From contig JAOUDU010000009.1 of the NCBI GenBank assembly GCA_029859085.1, forward strand, positions 1-16,832: 16,832 bases of DNA, written 5' to 3'. Under the pieces are notes generated by a model. The model was not told the origin of the DNA. It did no database searches and was given only the letters and a program-made list of their open reading frames with translations. Below, piece after piece: positions 1 to 8,108 of the stretch. The stretch comes from Gammaproteobacteria bacterium (GTDB lineage: Bacteria; Pseudomonadota; Gammaproteobacteria; Pseudomonadales; Halieaceae). Made by a program: the position numbers and the translations under genes. Position 1 is the stretch's first letter; every line of letters starts with the position of its first letter.

Positions 1-1
1 G

Positions 2-409
2 CCCGCCCGGGCGCCGGTCGGCCGACAACAGCCGGCAGCGACGGCGCGACAGGTGCAAACCGAAGAGTCGGGCGGCGCCCGCCCCCGGGAAGAGCCGGTC
101 GACATCGAGCGGCTGGTGGCGAAGGCGAGGGATGAGCTGGCCGATGCCCGCCTGTCGGACAGCGATGTGCCCTTTCTCTCGACACTGTCCCAGCAATCGA
201 AGGATGCCGTGCCCACCCTGATGTACCTGCGCCACGATTACTCCGGAAACCCGGCCGCCTCCACAGTGGTGATCAACGGCAAGACCCTGCACGCCGGTGG
301 CTCCGTCGGCGGGGTGAAGGTGGAAGAAATCCTGCCGGACTCGGTGGTGCTTGAATACCAGGGCAGCCGTTTCCGCCTGCGCGCCCTCAACAGCTGGGTC
401 AACCTGTAG
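2..409 (+). CDS. gspB: Type II secretion protein GspB, C-terminal part (5' end outside window)
   Basis: The frame is open from base 2 to the TAG at 407-409, giving 135 residues. A GTG at 53 exists, but the coding sequence clearly continues upstream, so this is a partial gene. The C-terminal about 75 residues carry the GspB (T2SSB) domain pattern: YLRHDYSG, then VVINGKTL, GGSVGGVKVEEILPDSVVL, and the closing LRALNSWVNL. The preceding segment is a Pro/Ala/Arg-rich linker, as expected between the inner-membrane anchor and the periplasmic domain. GspB works with GspA at the inner membrane to support assembly of the GspD secretin in peptidoglycan. The membrane anchor and any gspA partner would lie before base 1. 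Family assignment is from recognised motifs; the anchor is inferred. Confidence 0.85.
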   Translation, partial: PARAPVGRQQPAATARQVQTEESGGARPREEPVDIERLVAKARDELADARLSDSDVPFLSTLSQQSKDAVPTLMYLRHDYSGNPAASTVVINGKTLHAGGSVGGVKVEEILPDSVVLEYQGSRFRLRALNSWVNL

Positions 410-450
410 GGCGTCCCGGCGCGCCGCGTTTCCCGGTAATTCATTCCACC

Positions 451-478
451 GCGGCTGTTGGCCCCCAAAAAAAGCCGC
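451..478. repeat. Inverted repeat in the gspB-glnK gap
   Basis: GCGGCT at 451-456 pairs with AGCCGC at 473-478 across a 16-base loop that contains a run of C then A. There is no T-run after it on the plus strand, so it is a poor intrinsic terminator. It lies 41 bases after the gspB stop. The rest of the 410-626 gap holds the candidate sigma-54 promoter and a leader hairpin. Confidence 0.3.
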
Positions 479-504
479 TATGCCTTAACCTTTGCGGCGC
501 AGTG

Positions 505-520
505 TGGCAGGATTTGCGCT
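505..520 (+). promoter_or_regulatory. Candidate sigma-54 (-24/-12) promoter for glnK-amtB
   Basis: TGGCAG at 505-510 keeps the -24 core TGGCA. The invariant GG (506-507) is followed after exactly ten bases by GC (518-519), the required -24/-12 geometry. The -12 element reads GCGCT rather than TTGCA, so the match is weak on that side. Transcription would start near 530, leaving a leader of about 95 bases. glnK-amtB operons are commonly RpoN/NtrC dependent, which raises the prior. I found no convincing paired NtrC site, only a TGGTGCA half site at 586-592. Confidence 0.35.
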
Positions 521-558
521 CCGGTGATCCGCAAGCGCCGGCCAACAGCCAGGGGAGA

Positions 559-581
559 CCTGTCCCGCCCGTCAGGGCAGG
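559..581 (+). repeat. Small leader hairpin upstream of glnK
   Basis: CCTG (559-562) and CCC (564-566), with a one-base T bulge between them, pair with GGG (575-577) and CAGG (578-581) across an 8-base loop. An alternative fold pairs GCCC (567-570) with GGGC (575-578). It lies 45 bases before the glnK start. No known riboswitch is recognised; it may only shape the leader RNA. Confidence 0.25.
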
Positions 582-605
582 CGCCTGGTGCAATAAATGC
601 GATAA

Positions 606-965
<360 letters not shown>

Positions 966-979
966 TGATGGAGACAGCT

Positions 980-2284
980 ATGAAAACAATTAAAACACTG
1001 GCGCTGCTGGCCGCGACCATGCTGGTGTCCTCGGCCGCGAGCGCGCAGGAGATAGACGGGGCTGACACGGCCTGGATTCTGACGTCCACGGCCCTGGTGC
1101 TGTTCATGACCATACCCGGGCTCTCACTGTTCTACGCTGGCCTGGTGCGCTCAAAAAACGTGCTGTCGGTGCTGATGCAATGCTTTGCGCTCACCTGCCT
1201 GATGTCGCTGGTCTGGTTCGCGGTGGGTTATACCATCGCCTTCGGCAGTGACGGTGTGGAGCAGGGCAAGTGGATTGGCGATTTCGGCAATATGTTCTTC
1301 GCCAATATCGGCGTCGATTCGGTGAACGGCACTGTGCCGGCAAGCCTGTTCGCGATTTTCCAGATGACGTTCGCCATTATCACCCCGGCGCTGATCGTGG
1401 GCGGCTTCGCCGAGCGCATGCGGTTTTCGGCGATGCTGTTGTTCAGCACGCTGTGGTTGGTCTTCGTCTACTCACCCGTATGCCACTGGGTATGGGGTGG
1501 TGGCTGGCTCGGCGGCATGGGCCTGCAGGATTTCGCCGGCGGTACCGTGGTCCACATCACGGCGGCGGTGGCGGCGCTGGTCGCCGCGCTGATGATCGGG
1601 CCGCGCCGCGGTTTTGGCACCGTGGCCATGCCACCCCACAACCTCACCCTCACGGTGGCGGGCGCGGGCATGCTGTGGGTGGGCTGGTTCGGGTTCAATG
1701 CGGGCTCCGCGGTGGCTGCCAATGGCAGTGCCGCGATGGCCATGCTCGTCACCCACCTGTCCGCCTCGGCGGGGGCGCTGGCCTGGATGACAATGGAATG
1801 GGTGCGCCATGGCAAGCCCTCGATGCTGGGTACCGTCACCGGCATGGTGGCGGGCCTCGGCACCATCACCCCGGCTTCCGGCTCGGTTGGCCCGGCGGCC
1901 GCGGTAGTGATCGGCCTGACCGCGGGGGTGGTGTGTTACTTCGCCACCAACTACCTCAAGAACAAGCTGCGGGTTGATGACAGCCTGGACGTGTTCCCGG
2001 TGCACGGGGTGGGCGGTATCCTCGGCACCCTGCTGGCGGGTGTCTTCTGTTCAACCCAGCTGGGTATCTTCAGCGGCAACGGTTTTTCCGACGGCATCAC
2101 CAGCATTGGCGGCCAGCTGCTGGTGCAGGCCACCGGCGTCGGCGCAACCCTGGTTTACACCGGCCTGGTCACCTTTATCCTGCTCAAGGTGGTGGGCGCG
2201 CTGGTTGGCCTGAGGGTGGACGGCGACGAGGAAACCCAGGGCCTGGACCTGGTGCTGCACGACGAGCGCGGCTACGACCTCTAG
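980..2284 (+). CDS. amtB: Ammonium transporter AmtB
   Basis: This 434-residue Amt/Rh channel sits in the inner membrane. A signal peptide (residues 1-22, ending ASAQ) precedes about eleven membrane segments. Expected channel residues are visible: Asp184 in LQDFAGG, the pore twin histidines His192 (TVVHIT) and His342 (FPVHGVGG), the Phe gate in QMTF (Phe131) and GWFGFNAGS (around 235-243), and Trp172 in WVWGGG. The C-terminal tail GLRVDGDEETQGLDL matches the segment that docks GlnK. TTG 962, ATG 965 and ATG 968 are also in frame and overlap or abut the glnK stop. I chose ATG 980 because GGAG at 970-973 lies six bases before it and the protein then begins with a clean signal peptide. It is operonic with glnK and is followed by a strong terminator. 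Confidence 0.95.
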   Translation: MKTIKTLALLAATMLVSSAASAQEIDGADTAWILTSTALVLFMTIPGLSLFYAGLVRSKNVLSVLMQCFALTCLMSLVWFAVGYTIAFGSDGVEQGKWIGDFGNMFFANIGVDSVNGTVPASLFAIFQMTFAIITPALIVGGFAERMRFSAMLLFSTLWLVFVYSPVCHWVWGGGWLGGMGLQDFAGGTVVHITAAVAALVAALMIGPRRGFGTVAMPPHNLTLTVAGAGMLWVGWFGFNAGSAVAANGSAAMAMLVTHLSASAGALAWMTMEWVRHGKPSMLGTVTGMVAGLGTITPASGSVGPAAAVVIGLTAGVVCYFATNYLKNKLRVDDSLDVFPVHGVGGILGTLLAGVFCSTQLGIFSGNGFSDGITSIGGQLLVQATGVGATLVYTGLVTFILLKVVGALVGLRVDGDEETQGLDLVLHDERGYDL

Positions 2285-2303
2285 CCCTGGTCAGCGACGA
2301 AGG

Positions 2304-2330
2304 AAGGCCACATCGAGTGGCCTTTTTTTT
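2304..2330 (+). terminator. Intrinsic terminator of glnK-amtB
   Basis: An 8-bp perfect stem, AAGGCCAC (2304-2311) with GTGGCCTT (2317-2324), closes the 5-base loop ATCGA. The T-tract runs from 2323 to 2330. It begins 19 bases after the amtB stop and is the clearest terminator in the window. Confidence 0.93.
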
Positions 2331-2332
2331 GC

Positions 2333-2347
2333 CCGGCGAAAAGCCGG
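2333..2347. repeat. Short hairpin in the convergent amtB / secreted-protein gap
   Basis: CCGGC (2333-2337) and GCCGG (2343-2347) surround a GAAAA loop. It lies directly after the amtB terminator and 43 bases beyond the stop of the minus-strand gene. Neither strand has a T-run directly after it, so it probably backs up termination only weakly. Confidence 0.3.
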
Positions 2348-2390
2348 TGGGCGTCGCTGCGCCGGGGCGCAGCGGATTCAAATCGCAGGT

Positions 2391-2927
2391 TTAATGGGGA
2401 GCGCCGAGCGGAACCATGATATGCGCGTAGGGCGTTTCGCCCCACATCACGTAGGGCCCACCTGAAGCCGGGTCAGTGGTGATGCCCTTGAGCAATTCCC
2501 GGGGTACGATAATCATCAGGTGTGGCCCTGTTTCCGTATAGTCATCCGCGCTCTTCGGGTCGGGATGGTAGGGCGTCGCGTTGCTTACGCCGGCACCGAT
2601 GTCGCCGTGCAACATATAGGAAATTCCGACACCGTTCGCTACGAAGTCGGCCTTGCTGCCGACCGCCTGCATCATTCGCATCCACTCGGCATCATTGCAC
2701 ATCGCCGCGCCGTCTCCCGGCATCGTGTCGGGCATGCAGGTCCAGCCATTGCTGCCCTCGGCCACGACCTTGCCGTCCACGACGATGGTGGCCTTGTCGC
2801 TGATTGACGCCGGGGCCGCGGATTTCGCCAGCGCTACCCTCGCCGCGAGGTCCTGTTCGGCAAGGCCTGCACCGGAGAAGGACAAACCGAGCGAAAGTAG
2901 TACCAGGGTTCCTGGAAGAAGTCGCAT
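2391..2927 (-). CDS. Secreted protein of unknown function, two cysteines
   Basis: This 178-residue protein opens with a signal peptide: MRLLPG, a hydrophobic stretch at residues 7-20, and likely cleavage after GLA near residue 23. The mature part contains Cys64 (GWTCMPDTMPGDG) and Cys77 (AAMCNDAEWMRMM), likely paired by a disulphide. Motif-like, probably conserved segments follow: GISYMLHGDIGAGVSN (101-116), GPHLMIIVP (134-142) and GGPYVMWGETPYAHIMVPL (156-174). I believe similar proteins occur as unnamed periplasmic proteins in Proteobacteria, but I recognise no characterised member and assign no function. The frame extends upstream to 3029; ATG 2927 is preferred because AGAGGTG precedes it at good spacing and it starts the signal peptide. 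It could be transcribed with yciH, 147 bases upstream, although a hairpin lies between. Confidence 0.8.
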   Translation of the reverse strand: MRLLPGTLVLLSLGLSFSGAGLAEQDLAARVALAKSAAPASISDKATIVVDGKVVAEGSNGWTCMPDTMPGDGAAMCNDAEWMRMMQAVGSKADFVANGVGISYMLHGDIGAGVSNATPYHPDPKSADDYTETGPHLMIIVPRELLKGITTDPASGGPYVMWGETPYAHIMVPLGAPH

Positions 2928-3042
2928 TCTTGTCACCTCTGAAGTTTGGATTGAAAACGGGGTACACCCGGTGTGCAACGCAGGGTGAACACGGTGCCTG
3001 AAGCGTAGACCATCGGCGCGATAACGCAATTTCCGCGCGCCG

Positions 3043-3057
3043 GGCCAGTTGCTGGCC
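3043..3057. repeat. Perfect hairpin downstream of yciH
   Basis: GGCCAG (3043-3048) and CTGGCC (3052-3057) surround a 3-base loop. It sits 18 bases beyond the yciH stop (minus strand) and before the secreted-protein gene. No T-run follows on the minus strand, so it would be at best a weak or partial terminator. Confidence 0.35.
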
Positions 3058-3074
3058 GCTCGACGCGACCGCCG

Positions 3075-3434
3075 TCAGCCGCCCGCAATCCTGACGCTGA
3101 ACCCGCGCTTTTCCAGCTCTGTCTTGATAGCGGGGCGCTGGTCACCCTGGATTTCGATCTGGCCGTCTTTCAGTGAGCCGCCCACGCCGCATTTTTGCTT
3201 GAGTGCCCGCGCCAGGTCCTGCAGCTCCCGCTCCGGCAGGCAAAGGCCCTTGATGACCGTCACGGCTTTGCCGCCGCGGCCTTTCGTTTCCCGGTGCAGG
3301 CGGACGATACCGTCTCCGGTCGCGGCGGGCCTGTCCTTGCCGCAGACACAGCCTGCCACCGGGCGATGGCATTGCGGGCAGAGGCGACCTGTTTCGGTGG
3401 AATAGACCGGGCGACTGTTTTTGTGCTTGTTCAT
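3075..3434 (-). CDS. yciH: YciH-type SUI1/eIF1 family translation factor
   Basis: The 119-residue protein has the YciH layout. The start VYSTETGRLCP is followed by a possible metal-binding cysteine set (Cys19, Cys22, Cys29, Cys31). The SUI1 domain then covers residues about 42-117, with KGRGGKAVTVIKG (51-63) and KCGVGGSLKDGQIEIQGDQ (81-99). Bacterial YciH is the counterpart of eIF1. It binds the 30S subunit and is thought to affect initiation fidelity and the stress response; it is not essential in E. coli. The start is ATG 3434; only a weak ribosome binding site is visible before it. The gene is divergent from slyX with an 85-base gap. Confidence 0.93.
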   Translation of the reverse strand: MNKHKNSRPVYSTETGRLCPQCHRPVAGCVCGKDRPAATGDGIVRLHRETKGRGGKAVTVIKGLCLPERELQDLARALKQKCGVGGSLKDGQIEIQGDQRPAIKTELEKRGFSVRIAGG

Positions 3435-3466
3435 GATCGGTTCGTGTTTTTCTGGCGTGTCGGCAG

Positions 3467-3472
3467 TATATT
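3467..3472. promoter_or_regulatory. Possible -10 element in the yciH/slyX divergent gap
   Basis: TATATT at 3467-3472, which also reads as AATATA on the other strand, is the only AT-rich hexamer in this otherwise GC-rich gap. No good -35 lies at standard spacing on either strand. Promoters for both genes must lie in or near these 85 bases if each is transcribed on its own, so this is only a hint. Confidence 0.2.
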
Positions 3473-3519
3473 AGCCAGCTCACTCGACGGGAACAGCGAC
3501 GGCAGCGGGAGAACCGGCT

Positions 3520-3741
3520 TTGGCAGAAATTGACGGCATAAGGCAACAACTGGTCGATGTCCAGACCCAGCTGGCCTACCAGGAGGATACGGTGCGGGAA
3601 CTGAATGAAGCACTGTCACGCCAGCAGCAGGAGATCCTGGTGTTGCGGCGGCAATTGCAGCTGCTCAAGCAGCGGCAGGATGAACAGGGCACGGGTCCCG
3701 CCACAGCCGGCCCGCTCGAGGAAAAACCGCCACACTATTGA
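3520..3741 (+). CDS. slyX: SlyX family coiled-coil protein
   Basis: This 73-residue protein is almost entirely a heptad-patterned helix from residue 2 to about 54. It carries the SlyX signature LAYQEDTVRELNEALSRQQQ, then LRRQLQLLKQR, and ends in the typical PPHY. SlyX is widespread in gammaproteobacteria; it was named from E. coli, next to slyD, and its function is unknown. The start is a TTG at 3520 supported by GGGAGA (3507-3512) seven bases upstream; no in-frame ATG would give a complete SlyX. It stands alone here, 129 bases before the acyl-CoA dehydrogenase genes and divergent from yciH. Confidence 0.92.
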   Translation: MAEIDGIRQQLVDVQTQLAYQEDTVRELNEALSRQQQEILVLRRQLQLLKQRQDEQGTGPATAGPLEEKPPHY

Positions 3742-3770
3742 ATTGTCGGCCCGGCGGTAACCATGCTGAA

Positions 3771-3820
3771 CCGGGCGGGGTCGGGTGACCGCTTTTGCTT
3801 GCCTCCCCCGGCCCCGCCGG
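3771..3820 (+). repeat. Long GC-rich hairpin between slyX and the acyl-CoA dehydrogenase operon
   Basis: CCGGGCGGGGTCGGG (3771-3785) pairs with the right arm at about 3806-3820 (reading CCCCGGCCCCGCCGG), with one bulged G, one G-T wobble and a loop of about 20 bases. It is the most stable-looking intergenic fold in the window. No T-run follows, so it is not a classical terminator. It may end slyX transcription inefficiently or sit in the leader of the downstream operon. Confidence 0.5.
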
Positions 3821-3870
3821 TAGAATTCAACTCCGCCCCTGAATCGGTTCACGGTACAACGGAGACAACC

Positions 3871-5106
<1,236 letters not shown>

Positions 5107-5116
5107 GGGGAAAGAC

Positions 5117-6256
5117 ATGGCGCAGCCGGACAATTTTGGATTTGGCGAGGAGGCGGCACTGCTCAAGGCCTCTGCCCGCAAGTTTTTTTCCGACAAGTTC
5201 CCCACCGCGACCCTGCACGCCCTGGTGGCGGGAGATCACCGCCCGGAACGCGCAAGCGAATGCCTGTGGGACCCGGATCTCTGGCGGGAGATGGTGGGCC
5301 TGGGCTGGACCATGCTGGCGGTGCCAGAGTCCGCCGGTGGTGTCGGCATGCCGGCGGTGGCGGTGGCGGGCCTGGTCGAGGAGCTGGGCCGGGCCGCGTT
5401 TCCCTGCCCGCTGCTGGGCACCATCAACGCCACCTATGTGCTGGCAGCCTGCGGCAGTGGCGGTGCACAGGCGCTGGCCGATATCGCCGCGGGCAAATCC
5501 GCCAGCCTGGCGATCACCAACCGGGCCGGCTCCTGGTCACCGGGGGATACCGATGTGTCCTGGTCCGGGGGCAAGCTGAACGGCACCGCCTGGTATGTGC
5601 AGGACGCGCGCAAGGCGGACCGCCTGCTGGTAAGTGCCCGTACGCCGGCGGGGCTGGGCCTGTACTGGGTGGCGACCGACGCGGCGGGGGTCACGGTCCA
5701 TCCCGATGTGATTGTCGACCTCACCCGGGACCAGGCCCATGTCAGCTTCGACGACGTGGCGGCAACCGAGGTCAGCGCCAATGGCCTTGCCGCGCTGGGC
5801 CAGGCCATGCCGGCCATCTGGACGGTGCTGGCGGCGGATATCGTGGGGGCCGCAGAGTGGCAGCTGCAGACCACGGTTGAGTACGTGGGAACCCGGCAGC
5901 AGTTCGACCGCCCGCTGGGCTTTTTCCAGGCGGTCAAGCATCCCCTGGTGAATGTGATGCTGCAGATCGACCAGGCCAAGTCCCTGGTGTACAACGCCGC
6001 CTGCGCTATCGACAGCGAGCCCGCCAGGGCCGCGCAATATGCCCACATGGCCAAGGCCTCTGCCAGCGATGCCGCCGCATTTGCCTCAGGCCGCTCGGTG
6101 CAGTTGCACGGGGGGATCGGGTTTACCTGGGAGTGTTTCGTGCACCTGTACTTCAAGCGGCAGAAACACAGCCAGATGCTTTGGGGTGACGCCGCATGGC
6201 ACCGGGCGCAGCTCGCGGATATTGTGATCGGCCCGCTGGCGCGAGCCGGCGCTTGA
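5117..6256 (+). CDS. Acyl-CoA dehydrogenase family protein, probable beta-type partner
   Basis: The 379-residue protein is a second acyl-CoA dehydrogenase fold, more divergent than the first. Its beta-domain lacks the FSEPGAGSD flavin motif, reading SLAITNRAGSWSPGDTD (130-146) instead. The C-terminal domain keeps Arg260 and Phe263 in YVGTRQQFDRPLGFFQAVKH and the QLHGGIGFTWE motif (329-339). This split of features is typical of paired subunits such as the actinobacterial FadE26/FadE27 and FadE28/FadE29 enzymes, where an alpha and a beta chain share the flavin sites. ATG 5117 is preceded by AGGGGA (5106-5111), ten bases after the upstream stop, so the genes are co-translated neighbours. The heteromer is inferred from tandem order and motif loss, not demonstrated. 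Confidence 0.9.
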   Translation: MAQPDNFGFGEEAALLKASARKFFSDKFPTATLHALVAGDHRPERASECLWDPDLWREMVGLGWTMLAVPESAGGVGMPAVAVAGLVEELGRAAFPCPLLGTINATYVLAACGSGGAQALADIAAGKSASLAITNRAGSWSPGDTDVSWSGGKLNGTAWYVQDARKADRLLVSARTPAGLGLYWVATDAAGVTVHPDVIVDLTRDQAHVSFDDVAATEVSANGLAALGQAMPAIWTVLAADIVGAAEWQLQTTVEYVGTRQQFDRPLGFFQAVKHPLVNVMLQIDQAKSLVYNAACAIDSEPARAAQYAHMAKASASDAAAFASGRSVQLHGGIGFTWECFVHLYFKRQKHSQMLWGDAAWHRAQLADIVIGPLARAGA

Positions 6257-6281
6257 AGCGGCAGGAGAGGGTGGGGAAGTC

Positions 6282-7991
6282 ATGAATTGGAAAAGCATAC
6301 TGGTCGTCATCGCGGCCCTGGTGGTTGGGTTCGGTGTATTGATTCGCATTGCCACCCGTCCGCCCGAGCCGCCGGCCCAGCAATTGTTCATCAACGGCAA
6401 CGTGCTGACGATGGACGCCGACAACCGCATCGTCGAGGCCCTGGCGACGCGGGATGACCGCATAGAGGCAGTGGGCAGCACTGAGGAAATCATGGCGCTG
6501 GCGCAGGAGGGCGCCGAGGTGGTGGACCTGGGCGGACGCACACTGCTACCCGGTTTCATCGATGCCCACGGGCACTTTCCCGGTTCCGGCCAGAAGGTAA
6601 TCGCGGCGGACCTGAGCAGTCCGCCGGTCGGTACTGCCACCACCATGAGCGACGTGCTTGCCGCCCTGAGGCAGCGGGCCGCCACCACACCCGCCGGAAA
6701 ATGGGTCTCGGGATTCAACTACGACGATACCCTGCTGGCCGAGAAGCGCCACCCCACCCGCGCCGAACTCGACGCGGTCTCCAGTGAGCATCCCGTGGTG
6801 GCGATGCATGTATCCGGCCATCTGCTGGTCGCCAACAGCCTGGCACTGGCGGCGGTGGGCATCGATGCCAGCACCCCTGATCCGGAGGGAGGTGTCATCG
6901 GTCGGCTGCCGGGTTCACAGGAGCCCAATGGCCTGCTGGAGGAGACCGCCAGGCTCGGCGTCATGACGGAACTGCAGGACATCGGTGTGATGGATGCGTA
7001 TCGCATGATGAAGGCGGCGGCCATCGAGTATGCCGCCCGCGGGGTGACCACGGCGCAGTCGGGCTGGGTGAGCAGGAAAATCGCCACCGGGCTATCCGTG
7101 TTCAGCAAGCTCGGCGTCATACCGCAGCGCCTGATTGTATTTCCGGCTGAGAGCGAGTTTGGCGAGGCCTTGCTCAACGGCGATTATGACCCGGCGGATT
7201 ACAATAGCGACCGCCTGCAGATGGGCGCGGTCAAGCTTGTTGCCGACGGCAGTATCCAGGGCTACACCGGCTACCTGAGCCAGCCGTATTACACCCCCTA
7301 CCACGGCGACGCAACTTATCGCGGCTATCCCTCCATCCCCAGGGACAAACTGTTCGAGCAGGTGGCCGCCCTGCACAAGGCGGGCTACCAGATAGCGATC
7401 CACGGCAATGGCGATGCCGCGATCGAGGACATCCTCGACGCGTTCGAGGCGGCCCAGAAAGAGCATCCCGTGGCGGATCCCCGCATGATCCTGATTCACG
7501 CCCAGATGGCGCGGCAGGACCAGGTCGCCAGGATGAAGGCGCTGGGCGTAACCCCGAGTTTTTTCAGCGCCCACACCTGGTACTGGGGCGATCGCCACCG
7601 GGATATCTTCCTCGGCCCGGAGCGGGCCGCGGTGATCAGCCCCGCCAGGTGGGCCCAGGACTACGGCCTGCGCTTCAGCTCCCACCTGGATACCCCGGTG
7701 ACGCCCATGCTGCCGCTGCAGGCGGTGTGGAGCCAGGTGGAGCGTATCACCTACGGCGGCGATACGCTGGGTCCCGGGCAGCGTATCGGCGTGATGCAGG
7801 CACTGCGCGCGGTGACCATCGATGCGGCCTGGCAGGTGTTCCAGGACGGCAATCGCGGCTCCCTGGAGCCGGGTAAATACGCCGACCTGGTGGTGCTGTC
7901 CGGCAATCCCCTGGATGACCCCATGGCAATGCGCGAGCTGGAAGTGGAGCAGACGGTTATCGGCGGCGCCACGGTTTACCGCAAACCCTGA
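6282..7991 (+). CDS. Membrane-anchored amidohydrolase family 3 protein (YtcJ-like)
   Basis: This 569-residue protein starts with one membrane segment (residues 5-22), followed by a Pro-rich linker and an amidohydrolase_3 metal-dependent hydrolase. Metal-site motifs are DAHGH (94-98, the HxH pair), KLVADGS (318-324), His374 in IAIHGNGD, His406 in LIHAQM, and Asp470 in SHLDTP. The closing GSLEPGKYADLVVLSGNPL is the usual family end. Members hydrolyse C-N bonds of amides, hydantoin-like rings or N-acyl amino acids; the substrate is not predictable here. The anchor implies an active site held at the inner membrane, likely on the periplasmic side. ATG 6282 follows GGGGAAG, 25 bases after the second dehydrogenase stop, so the three genes probably form one operon. 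Confidence 0.9.
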   Translation: MNWKSILVVIAALVVGFGVLIRIATRPPEPPAQQLFINGNVLTMDADNRIVEALATRDDRIEAVGSTEEIMALAQEGAEVVDLGGRTLLPGFIDAHGHFPGSGQKVIAADLSSPPVGTATTMSDVLAALRQRAATTPAGKWVSGFNYDDTLLAEKRHPTRAELDAVSSEHPVVAMHVSGHLLVANSLALAAVGIDASTPDPEGGVIGRLPGSQEPNGLLEETARLGVMTELQDIGVMDAYRMMKAAAIEYAARGVTTAQSGWVSRKIATGLSVFSKLGVIPQRLIVFPAESEFGEALLNGDYDPADYNSDRLQMGAVKLVADGSIQGYTGYLSQPYYTPYHGDATYRGYPSIPRDKLFEQVAALHKAGYQIAIHGNGDAAIEDILDAFEAAQKEHPVADPRMILIHAQMARQDQVARMKALGVTPSFFSAHTWYWGDRHRDIFLGPERAAVISPARWAQDYGLRFSSHLDTPVTPMLPLQAVWSQVERITYGGDTLGPGQRIGVMQALRAVTIDAAWQVFQDGNRGSLEPGKYADLVVLSGNPLDDPMAMRELEVEQTVIGGATVYRKP

Positions 7992-8002
7992 GGACTTTCT
8001 CG

Positions 8003-8025
8003 CCGCCGGCGTGGACACCCGGCGG
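8003..8025 (+). terminator. Hairpin after the amidohydrolase gene, possible weak terminator
   Basis: A 7-bp perfect stem, CCGCCGG (8003-8009) with CCGGCGG (8019-8025), closes a 9-base loop. It starts 12 bases after the amidohydrolase stop. There is no T-run, so termination would be weak or factor-assisted. The right arm and loop overlap the -35 box of the downstream candidate promoter. Confidence 0.4.
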
Positions 8026-8040
8026 TCATTCCGATATAAA
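8012..8040 (+). promoter_or_regulatory. Candidate sigma-70 promoter for the pseudo-nuclease gene
   Basis: TGGACA (8012-8017, 5 of 6 matches to TTGACA) and TATAAA (8035-8040, 5 of 6 matches to TATAAT) are separated by 17 bases, the optimal spacing. Transcription would begin near 8047, about 60 bases before the gene at 8109. It is the best sigma-70-like match I found in the window. Confidence 0.55.
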
Positions 8041-8108
8041 TACCCAAACGGCTTAAGTGAAAATCAGGCTTACGCTGTTTTCAGCTGTCAGGGGAACGAG
8101 CCGTAATC

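Noticed and set aside
333..351. NtrC-like TGGTGC half site inside the gspB end
   Set aside because: No matching left half at the required spacing; the match is also explained by coding sequence.
1270..2005. Open frames on both strands inside amtB (235 codons plus, 177 codons minus)
   Set aside because: AmtB is unambiguous; these products are Arg/His/Gly-rich shadows.
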